Source: Bacteroidota bacterium
GTDB taxonomy: Bacteria; Bacteroidota; Bacteroidia; AKYH767-A; OLB10
Direction: 5' to 3'
Assembly (NCBI GenBank): GCA_016717725.1
Contig: JADKFA010000005.1
Span: forward strand, 62,001-126,000
Length of the DNA stretch: 64,000 bases
Within the stretch, counting starts at the first letter, position 1. Each line of letters opens with the position of its first letter. The translations under genes were made by a program, and so were the position numbers. The notes beneath the pieces are model-generated. The model saw nothing but the letters and a program-made list of their open reading frames with translations. It was not told the origin of the DNA and ran no database searches. This document shows, in pieces, positions 38,150-47,502 of this stretch.

Positions 38150-40144
38150 TTAGAAATTCTGAAAGGTGATTTTTAATTGATATTCTCTTTGCATTCCTGG
38201 TAGAGGAGCATGATTACTACTATATGGTTGAATGAATACCTCTTCATCATTCAAGATGTTTTTTATTCCGAATCTGACCGTTAATCCTTTCATCTTTTTA
38301 ACTCTATACTCAATATGAGCATTTAATAAAAGAAAACTTGGGTATTTGGTATAGACAGAAGTTTCATCTACAGATTGAACATTGGCAACGCCATATCGAG
38401 TAGATAGCCAGGTTAAATTACTACCAAGCTGGAAGGAAGAATTAATTAGGAAATGAGCCGAGAAGTTCGCTTTGTATTTTGCTAATCCTAAATGCATATT
38501 TTCTTTTCCAGGGACCGAGTAGATTTGTACATCATCTCCATCTTTAGAATTGTAATAGGATCCATTCACGTCAATTCCACCCCATTTTTTTTTGATTTGA
38601 AGAACCATTTCTAATCCATCAGTGCCTGTTGTACTTAAGTTTGTATACGCATCCGAATCTGTGATGGGCTCAACATAGTATACAATGGGATGACGTGTTT
38701 GCATATGAAATGCATTTAATGTAAGGTATGCATCCGAAGTAATTTTGAAACCTCCTTCAATTTCCATTACATCTGTAAATTCTGGTCTGATATTGATTCC
38801 TAAATCAATATTTTCTGTACTCGGCGCTCTAAAAGCTTTTGAATATAATGCTTTGATATGTGATGTTTTAAATTCTCTTGTTATTCCAATTCTTGGTACA
38901 AGTGCATTTTCATACCGCTTGTTGTAGTTAAATCGTAAGCCTCCAATTAAGTTAAACCATTTTACTGAAAAAAGTACTTGTGAAAAGATTGAAATATTCT
39001 CATTTACAAATTTGTTAGTGCCAGTGGTTTGAAAAATTTCGTTTTCTATTTCATTCGTTGAAATTTCTCTTTTAATAGTGACTCCAGAACTTAAATTAAT
39101 GTTCTCATTGAAATCATTCACTGTATTTATGGCGCCAAGTACACTTACCGTATTCACTCTAAAGGGTTCTATATCTTCATCAAGTGCGTTTTTGGGAGTG
39201 CTCCAAGGATATTGTTTACTGATTACAATTCGAGGAATTATTTTAAACTTTTCATTGGCTTTGATTTCATATTTTGCTTCAATATTGTTAGATGTAAATT
39301 GGCAGTCGCTTTTTTGATCTGCTATTGCTACATAATTATCCCGACCTTCTATGGTGTAATTATCACTTATGATTCTTAATTGAAGTTTGCCAATGTTCCC
39401 TGTGGCATTTATAAATATATTTTTCAAGTCGCTATTCTTACTCATGTCATAACCATTGCCGTAAACATCTTTGTACAAGGAATGACTACGCAATGAGTTT
39501 ATCCCATTTAACTTTATTGAGAATCCAGCTTTTTCACTTTTTTTGCTGAAGTAGATATTGACAGCAGAATTCGAGATTCCATTTTTGGTGGTACTTTGAG
39601 AAAATTGCCCAGCAATATCTTGACTTCCTAATTTAGCTGTTTTAGTAATTATTTTTATTACAGCATAGGCAGCATATCCACCATGTAGAGCTGAACCAGG
39701 CCCGCGAATTATTTCGATGCGTTCAATGTTATCAACCGGATAGTGACTGCCAAGCTGTAAAGTCGAATATAAACTTTCATTCATTTCTATTCCATCAATG
39801 AATAGAACTACTTTTCCTTCATGTGCCCAGTTTCCACGTACCGCAATACCCACTACTCCTTCTACATCCGCTCCAAATTCAAAACCAGGAACTTGTCGAA
39901 GTACTTCCATTAAATCACGAGCTCCTATATTTCGGATCTCCTCAGCCGTTATATACGTGATAATTCCAGGGGATTGGCGAGGTGTTAATTCTTTGATGGA
40001 TGCCACCGTAATTTTTACGTTCATGAGTTCTTCTAAACTCATGTTGTCGTAATTCGTAGGATTGCTTTCCGTTGATTGACTTTTCATGACCGTAGTCTGA
40101 AATAGAAAAAAAATCAAGGCAATAATTCCTTTTAAGTGTTGCAT
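38150..40144 (-). CDS. TonB-dependent outer-membrane receptor
   Basis: The 664-residue protein has a signal peptide (GIIALIFFLFQTTVMKSQ), a plug domain (about 50-160) with ITYITAEEIRNIGARDLMEV, RQVPGFEFGAD, VLFIDGIEMN and IERIEIIRGPGSALHGG, and a 22-strand barrel ending in LKITFQNF. It lacks the long N-terminal carboxypeptidase-like extension and SusD partner of glycan importers, and its 664-residue length resembles small siderophore/cobalamin-type or colicin-type receptors. The ligand cannot be assigned. It heads the operon with YfiR, hybrid kinase and response regulator, which suggests that it reports an external ligand or envelope state to them. Confidence 0.93.
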   Translation of the reverse strand: MQHLKGIIALIFFLFQTTVMKSQSTESNPTNYDNMSLEELMNVKITVASIKELTPRQSPGIITYITAEEIRNIGARDLMEVLRQVPGFEFGADVEGVVGIAVRGNWAHEGKVVLFIDGIEMNESLYSTLQLGSHYPVDNIERIEIIRGPGSALHGGYAAYAVIKIITKTAKLGSQDIAGQFSQSTTKNGISNSAVNIYFSKKSEKAGFSIKLNGINSLRSHSLYKDVYGNGYDMSKNSDLKNIFINATGNIGKLQLRIISDNYTIEGRDNYVAIADQKSDCQFTSNNIEAKYEIKANEKFKIIPRIVISKQYPWSTPKNALDEDIEPFRVNTVSVLGAINTVNDFNENINLSSGVTIKREISTNEIENEIFQTTGTNKFVNENISIFSQVLFSVKWFNLIGGLRFNYNKRYENALVPRIGITREFKTSHIKALYSKAFRAPSTENIDLGINIRPEFTDVMEIEGGFKITSDAYLTLNAFHMQTRHPIVYYVEPITDSDAYTNLSTTGTDGLEMVLQIKKKWGGIDVNGSYYNSKDGDDVQIYSVPGKENMHLGLAKYKANFSAHFLINSSFQLGSNLTWLSTRYGVANVQSVDETSVYTKYPSFLLLNAHIEYRVKKMKGLTVRFGIKNILNDEEVFIQPYSSNHAPLPGMQREYQLKITFQNF

Positions 40145-40198
40145 GGCGATTAATTATATGCAACATTCTACGTAAATTCTTACGAATAGTTATAAAAA

Positions 40199-40218
40199 AA
40201 GGCTCCCGAATGAGCCTT
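40199..40218 (-). terminator. Rho-independent terminator of the adhesin gene
   Basis: AAGGCTC pairs with GAGCCTT around CCGAAT, and on the minus strand a 7-T run follows. It lies 26 bases after the adhesin stop at 40245. Confidence 0.85.
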
Positions 40219-40244
40219 GTAATAAGTTGAATGTAAGAGAGTTA

Positions 40245-43200
40245 TTATCGAATCAATAGAAGGGAGCCTTTGAAAGAGGCACTGTTCACTTTTAAAACAT
40301 AGAAATAGGTGCCCGTAGGACATGGTTCTCCGCTTGAATTTTTCTTTCCATTCCAACACCTGTTTTGATTGTCACTTTGGAAAACTTTTTCGCCCCAACG
40401 ATTGTAAACAGTCCAAGTACTGCAATCTGCAAAATCAGTCTTCTTTTTTAAATCAAAGCAATCATTAATCTCATCTCCATTTGGAGTGAAGGTATTAGGG
40501 ATTCCTTTGAGATATTCCGATAAATCACCTAAGTTTAATACAAGGGTGCTGGTGTCTGTACAACCATTGTTGATTGCTACTAGCGTGATGGTTGCATTTG
40601 ATCCAAATGGATATTGATGTGACGGATTCTCGTCGGTAGTCGTAGTTCCATCTCCTAAATTCCAATGGTAATTTAATGCGTCAGTACTCAGATTGATGGT
40701 TTGAATGTTGATACCATCACAATCAACAATATTCTGTGTTGTGTCTAACTCGAATATCGATTTAGGTTGTGCATTGATATCAATGGTTACTTGATCGTCA
40801 TCTGTACATCCGTTCATATCGGTTACTACTACCGTATATGTGGTAAGGTTTGATGGACTTGCTACCGGATTTGCAATGGCTGAATTATTTAATCCCGTTG
40901 TTGGTGACCATTGATAACTCAATCCTCCTGTACCTTGTAAAGCAATACTACTTCCATTACACAATAAGGTATCAATTCCTGCGTCGGCAGTAGGTAATGA
41001 ATTTACAATAATCGTAACATTATCTGTAGCACTACAACCATTTGCATCGGTAACAATTACTGAATAGGTAATGGTAACTTGTGGGTCTGCTATTGGATTT
41101 GAGGTGTTGGTGTTACTCAAATTTGTCCCTGGACTCCAACTGTAACTAGTACCACCACTCGCATTTAATGTGGTTGAACTTCCAATACAAATGGCATCGT
41201 CAAATCCAGCATCCGCTAACGGTAATGGATTAACGATAATGATGACATCATCGGTGTTTTTACATCCATTCGCATCCGTTACTAATACAATATAGGTTGT
41301 GGTTGTCGTTGGAGTTGCAACGGGATTTGCAATTGATGAATTGTCTAAGGTAGAAGTAGGTGTCCATGAATAATTGATTCCTCCGCTTGCTGATAAATTC
41401 GCAGAACCTCCGATACAAATGTCATCATCAAGTCCAGCAAATGCAGGCGGCAATGCATTTACCGTTACCGCAAGGTTTACTGGATCTCCAATGCAGCCAA
41501 AACTATTTGTCTCGATAACGGTTACCGTAGCGGTTCCTGATCCACTCCAGTTACCAGTAGTAGATGAGGTTCCATTTCCACTCAAAATAGATCCTCCAGT
41601 AATGCTCCATTGGTAGGTTGAACCGCCCGTTGATATTACACTAAAGGAACCTGTATCGCTCACACAGATACTCACATTTCCTGTGATAGCGCTGGTTTGT
41701 GGTACCGGACTTATACTAACATAAATTGTATCTGATACACCAAAACATACGGTATCTGCAGTAACACTCGTTTCTTCATACCATAATGCAACAATAGCTG
41801 GGCCTGCCGTATTCCAATCTACCGTAACTGTTCCTGTTCCGTTTCCACTTACTACAGTTCCTCCCTGTGCAAACCAATTGTAGGTAGATCCTGGCGTATT
41901 TAAGTTAGAATAAACTTGTCCTTGTGCTACGTTAGCACAAAGTAATGTTGGACCCGTTGGTGCAGCAGGCGTTAAAATAATATTGATAGTAACAGTTAAT
42001 ACTACGGGTGCAGACTCACAACCAAGATCGGTCATTTCAGTAACAGTAATTGTTCCTGTACCAGCAGAATCCCAATTGATGGTTACATTTCCAGTTCCTT
42101 GACCTGAAAGTAAAGTTCCATTTGTAATTACCCAGCTGTAGCTGCTGTTTGGATTTGGATTATTTACTGAATACGGTACGTTGGTAACGCCCGGACAAAT
42201 AGAAAGTACACCACTTATACTACTTAAAGTTGCAGCAGGATTTACAGTTAAACTGATGGTGTCTGCATTGCTACAATTATTGGCATCTGTACCATTTAAA
42301 ATATAACTAGTGTTTGTTGTTGGAGAAACATAAATAGGTGTACCACTTCCTGCAGCACCACCACCAAGTGTAGTCCAAGTATAAATGCTCGCACCTGATG
42401 CATTCAGTTGAATAGAGTCACCGGCACAAATAGTATCGTTGGTTGAAGTTATAGCTACTAATGGTAATTGATTAACGGTAACTAAAATGGTATCTTTATT
42501 TACACAGGTTGCTGTACTCGTTCCAGTAACAATGTAAGAAGTTGTGGTAGATGGATTCACAGTTAAATTTGCACCAGCGCCAATGCTTGTACCCGGATTA
42601 CTTAACAATGCCCAGTTATAAGTGTTTGCTCCACCTCCTTGTAAGGTTGTACTCGCACCTGCACAAATGGGATTGATGGTTACGCTTGCAGTGACTATGG
42701 GTAATGGGTTAATAGTAATGGTAACACTATCTGAAGAGTTGCATCCATTCCATGTTGTGTTTACAATATAAGTTTGTGTGATGACTCCAGGACCTGCATT
42801 GCTTACAATCAAAGTGGGACTTGAAATTGTACTGCTATTTAATCCTGTTCCAGGTGTCCATGAGTAAGTATAGCCTGAAGTAATTGGTGCACCTAGTAAT
42901 AATGTATCTCCATTGCACAACGAAGTTGAAGTGCCCGCTTCAGAAATGGGAAGGGGTTTAACAGTAGCAAGTATTGTATCACGATCAATACAACCAAACC
43001 AATTTACTGTCATTACATAGGTGTTTGTGATATTGGTCACTCCACTATTAGTTAAAGTTAAATTAGGTTGTGCAATAGCTGAACTGCTCAGGCCTGCACT
43101 TGGCGACCAAGAATATCCATAACCAGAAACTAATGTCGTTCCAACAGTTACCGTTTGTCCCGAGCAAAAAGTAACATCATTTCCAGCTGCAGCGGTAGGT

Positions 43201-45716
43201 ACTGGACTCAATATTACTTGAACTGTATCGGTAGAAGTACATCCATTCAATGTTGAAACCACAACATAAAATAAAGTGTCCGGATCAATGGCTCCTCCTG
43301 AAATGTTTAAATTTAAAGTTGGATTTGAAATTGTAGTATTGCTTAATCCAGTATTGGGTGCCCAGTTGTACGTATAGCCACTGGTGTTAGATGTACCCAG
43401 ATTAATCGAGTTGCCAGAACATAATAATTGATTCGCTCCCGCATTGGATAATGGAATGGGTCTAACAATTACATTCACTGTATCTCTATCTAAACATCCA
43501 AACAGTGATGTGGTAACAATAAAAGGAACGGTATCATTTACAGTCTGTGAAGTGGTTAATGTTACCGAAGTGGAACTGGCAGTAGCACCACCCAATCCAC
43601 CTGTAGGACTCCAAGAATATCCGTAATTAGTGATAGATCCAGCACCAATAGTTCCCGATCCTCCAGAGCAAAAAGTAATGTCGTTTCCAGCATTTGCTGT
43701 TGGCATAGGTCGAACAATAACTTGTACCGTATCACTGTCGCCACAGCCAAAAGTGTTTGATAATACAACTACATATTGTAAAGTGTCAGGAACAGAATTT
43801 CCATTGGTGAGTGAAATTACAGGATTTGAAATACTTCCATTGTTTAATCCTGTTGAAGGTGTCCAGGTATAGGTGTAACCCGTTGTTGGTAAGCTACCCA
43901 ATGGAGCACTCGTTCCCGAACAAATAGAAACATTACTTCCTGCGTTGGCAACTGGAAATGGATTGGTAGTTATTACAATGGTATCTTTATTAGTACAACC
44001 GTTTAAAGAAGTGGTCAAGATGTAAGTAGTCGTTTGCGGTAATCCAGTACCGTTAGTTTATGTAACCGTTGGATTGGAAACGGTACTGCTGCTTAATCCA
44101 GTGGCCGGACTCCAAGAATACGTCACTCCCGATGTATTAGGACCGCCAATAACAGCGGATCCTCCAGAACAGAAATTGATATCGGCTCCAGCAACGGCTG
44201 CAGGTAAGGCACGAATAAATACGGGCTTTGTTAAGGTGTCAGCCGGACATCCAAATGGATTCACAGCGACTACACTTATTGTTGAATTTCCACTTCCTGT
44301 AAAATTTACACCAATAGCACCTGTAGTTCCACCCGAAGCTTGATTTCCATTTGTAACAAACCACGAATAAGTATAACCACTAGTAGTGGTAACATTATAT
44401 GGAATTCCACTGGCTAAGTTTGCACAAATGGTATCGGGTCCATTGATGATGGTGGGCTTTACGGCTGGTGTAACATTAATGGTATAAACCGTATTAGTTG
44501 TTTTAGCCGGACATCCATTATCATCCACCACCGTGCTAAATTGATAAGGTGTTATTCTTCCTTGTGAACACGATGTGGTCCAACAAAATTGGCTACTAAT
44601 ACTTCCTAATCCACTAACATTATTTAATGTAGCTGGTGGATTGGTTAATATTGAATTAAAAATATCGCCATTCCTCACCATAAATAAACTGTCATTATTG
44701 GGATCGGTGAATGCAACATTAAAGCATAATGTTTGTCCCTCTTGAATGGTATACGTTAATGCGCTTCCGGCTGCTATTACAGGAGGTGGATTTACAGGGC
44801 AAGTAATAACAATTAATTGAATGTCTCTTCGCGTAACTCCAATCAAAACACCATTTCTCCATTCTTCTATTTCAACAGCAACAACGTAAAATCCAGTATT
44901 AGGTGCAACGTATGAAGCAAGTCCTGTCGCGGTATCGATGTTAATATAATCTCCTAATCCAAACGGACTCGTTACGCTGTAACCTGCGGCATACGTAATG
45001 TTTTGTATCGGCCATACATAATTAGCAGGAGGATTTGGATTGGGTTGTGCGGTATTAGCAATACCTGCATAAGGCGTTGCAAAATGATAAACAAGCAAAT
45101 CTCCATCTGCATCAAATGCTTGATTTAATACGCTTATCGTATCTCCAGCACAGATGAATGGTACAGGAGCTACTGCAAATGTAGGCGCACTGTTTACAAT
45201 ATTGGGTTCTGGAACTTGTGCATAATACGCTTGACCAGTTCCTCCTGGATTATCCAAATTAGCAATATTATTATTACGACAACAACGATCTGCAACAAAA
45301 TAAAATCCTGTAGTGTTTGAAGGAAGTGAAACAATATTCTGATAAATACCTTCTTCTACACATACACTTGGTAAAAAAGTACAAGAGTCATTTGCATTAG
45401 GAGGTTGAATAAATTGTTGACTTAACAGTGGTAGCGCAATGCTGCTCAATAATTGTTTTGGTCCGCCTGGATTTCCAGGGTTATCTTGGTAAGCACCAAA
45501 GTTCATTGTATTTGGTAGCGCAGAACTTCCTGGATCGCATAATCGGTAAACATAAAGGGTAACTCGATATTCATAGAGGCCACTGACACCATTAATACCT
45601 AAATATTCATAAGTTAAATTTCCTCCCATTAAATGGGATGCACTTACATTGGAAGTCACAAATAGAGCGACGAATAGTAGTGCCAAGCGCTGGGCATAGC
45701 GGATTACATTTTTCAT
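40245..45716 (-). CDS. Giant PKD-repeat surface protein with T9SS type B (gliding-associated) C-terminal domain, interrupted by one TAA
   Basis: The frame from 45716 runs without shift to 40245 except for one TAA at 44060-44058. Changing it to TTA would give VSNPTVTLTNGTG, matching neighbouring repeats such as SNPVISLTNGN. Reconstructed length is 1823 residues. It has a signal peptide (ALLFVALFVTSNVSA), an N-terminal region typical of large gliding-related proteins (SHLMGGNLTYEYLGINGVSG), some 20 PKD/Ig-like repeats (GYxYSWSPxTGL...SNPxVxxT), and the type B sorting domain (FTPNGDEINDCFDLKKKTDF, VYNRWGEKVFQSDN, GTYFYVLKV). It is probably a cell-surface adhesin or motility filament protein. The repeat array makes mis-assembly or substitution error possible. 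Confidence 0.88.
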
Positions 45717-45876
45717 GAAATGGGTCTTTTGTGTTTAGGTGTGGTTGTGTGGTGTAAAAGGGAATTGGTAGACCAAAGTAACCGATTCATTTTGAATTTT
45801 CAAAGAATTTGGAGCTATAGTTTAATGTACTTTGACCTTAAATAATTGGCTTATTCGATGAGGAGGACGTGCTTAG

Positions 45877-47118
45877 ATGTTGTATTTTTCGAAAGTGGAA
45901 TTTCATCCAATTATTATCATCGGAGCTGGACCAGCTGGAAGTACAACTGCTTTAGCCTTAGCGAAGAAGGGGCTTTCTTGCCTTCTTTTGGATCAAGCTG
46001 AATTTCCTCGAGATAAGGTTTGTGGCGATGCTTTAAGTGGGAAAGTCTTGCTTACCCTCAAAAGAATTGACCCTTTATTGGTAGATGGACTCGCAGCACA
46101 AGAACATACGCTCGACTCACACGGAGTAACTTTTGTAGCACCCAATGGCAAAGTTTTGAAGGTCCCATTTCGGAGAGAAGATAATAAAGAAAAGCCTCCA
46201 GGTTATATTTCTCGTCGCTATGATTTCGATAATTGGCTTTTTAATAATGCGAAAAATGCAAATGGTGTTCAAACGCAATTAAATGTTCGTATTGAAAAAT
46301 TTAGAAGAGAGGGGAAGGATTGGATCATCAGTGATAAGGATGAAAAACATGTTTACAAAACTTCTTTGCTGATTGCAGCCGATGGTGCACATTCTCGTTT
46401 CGCAAAAGAGGTAGGCGGAATTCAAATGGAAGATGAACACTATTGTGCCGGATTACGTGGGTATTACAAAGGAGTGAAAGACTTAGATCCGAATGGATAT
46501 ATTGAATTGCATTTTGTAAAAGATTTTCTTCCAGGTTACTTCTGGATTTTCCCTCTTCCCAATGGATATGCAAATGTTGGCGTAGGAATGCGTAGTGATG
46601 TGGTGAGTAAAAAGAAAGTGAATTTAAAGGAAGACATGCTCCGACTCATTCGTGAATACGAACCCATTCGTAGTCGATTTGAAGGTGCAGAGTTAGATGG
46701 TCCCATTCGCGGATATGGGTTACCGTTAGGTTCCAAGAAACGCCCACTTTCTGGAGATGGATTTATGTTGCTTGGAGATGCCGGTTCATTGATTGATCCT
46801 TTCACAGGAGAAGGAATTGGCAATGCGATGATCAGTGGTTTGAAAGCTGCTGAAACGATTGAAGCATTGAATGGAAATTATTCCGCTGCTGCCTTGCAGA
46901 TGTATGATGAGTCGGTGTATAAACGTTTGTGGCCCGAACTAAGCCTCAGTAAAAAGATGCAGGAATTAGTGAAATATCCATGGCTCTTTAATTTAGTGGT
47001 GAATAAGGCAGTGCGAAGTAAAACGCTTCGAGAAACCATCTCTTGTATGTTTGAAGATATTGATTTAAGAGGAAGATTGAAAGATCCTAAATTTTATTTG
47101 AAGGTGTTGATGGAGTAG
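45877..47118 (+). CDS. FAD-dependent oxidoreductase, geranylgeranyl-reductase family
   Basis: The 413-residue flavoprotein shows the FAD Rossmann motif GAGPAG (16-21), the downstream VCGDALSGK of the geranylgeranyl-reductase family, the LIAADGAHSRFAKEVGG segment and the second FAD motif LLGDAGSLIDPFTGEGIGNA. Family members reduce isoprenoid side chains or hydroxylate/halogenate aromatics; in Bacteroidota the substrate is usually unknown, with menaquinone or lipid modification as possibilities. It is cytoplasmic or membrane-associated. It is a single gene, divergent from the adhesin. Confidence 0.88.
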   Translation: MLYFSKVEFHPIIIIGAGPAGSTTALALAKKGLSCLLLDQAEFPRDKVCGDALSGKVLLTLKRIDPLLVDGLAAQEHTLDSHGVTFVAPNGKVLKVPFRREDNKEKPPGYISRRYDFDNWLFNNAKNANGVQTQLNVRIEKFRREGKDWIISDKDEKHVYKTSLLIAADGAHSRFAKEVGGIQMEDEHYCAGLRGYYKGVKDLDPNGYIELHFVKDFLPGYFWIFPLPNGYANVGVGMRSDVVSKKKVNLKEDMLRLIREYEPIRSRFEGAELDGPIRGYGLPLGSKKRPLSGDGFMLLGDAGSLIDPFTGEGIGNAMISGLKAAETIEALNGNYSAAALQMYDESVYKRLWPELSLSKKMQELVKYPWLFNLVVNKAVRSKTLRETISCMFEDIDLRGRLKDPKFYLKVLME

Positions 47119-47263
47119 ATTAAATACTATTTACATTGTCAAGCACAGTAAAACGGTAAATTTTATTTATTGAATTTTTTTAAACATCAGCAAAATTTAT
47201 TTCGAACTTGGGGTCCATTACCTTTTCAAAGCTTTCTCATACGAAATTTTTCTGAGAAAATCG
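47119..47263. other. AT-rich intergenic spacer, no gene seen
   Basis: Part of the 384-base gap before the giant metalloprotease gene. No coding frame or hairpin terminator stands out; the next 240 bases hold the operator-like array, promoter and leader. Confidence 0.4.
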
Positions 47264-47329
47264 TATACTAGAAGTAGTATAAAACATATACTAGAAGTAG
47301 TATAAAACATATACTAGAAGTAGTATAAA
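47264..47329. promoter_or_regulatory. Three 23-bp-spaced palindromic operator-like repeats
   Basis: Copies begin at 47264, 47287 and 47310. Each holds the perfect 18-bp palindrome TATACTA-GAAG-TAGTATA; the first two are followed by AAACA. A degenerate fourth copy (CTAAAAGTAGTGAAAA) begins near 47335. Two helical turns separate the sites, and the array lies 35-100 bases upstream of a consensus promoter, as expected for a dimeric regulator bound in tandem. Confidence 0.75.
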
Positions 47330-47363
47330 TGTCAACTAAAAGTAGTGAAAATGCATTTTGGGG

Positions 47364-47393
47364 TTGTTTTGGATGAAAAATTCCGTACGTTTG
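47364..47393 (+). promoter_or_regulatory. Consensus promoter TTG-N19-TACGTTTG
   Basis: TTG at 47364-47366 and a perfect TAnnTTTG at 47386-47393 with the ideal 19-base spacer. It gives a leader of about 100 bases before the ATG at 47503. Confidence 0.75.
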
Positions 47394-47502
47394 ACTTGCT
47401 TAGTTTATTGATTAAGTTAAATAATCAAAAAGTTAATTAAAGAGTTTCACATATATTGTTATTCCTAAATATTAATCAACCTATTTCAAACACTCTATCA
47501 TT

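Noticed and set aside
44058..44060. Stop-codon reassignment or readthrough (TAA here, TAG at 23124)
   Set aside because: Both TAA and TAG are used as normal stops throughout the window, and most other lesions are one-base shifts, so a different genetic code does not explain them.
47264..47329. Short CRISPR array
   Set aside because: The unit repeats with no unique spacers (period 23, almost all of it repeat), is internally palindromic, and no cas genes are near.
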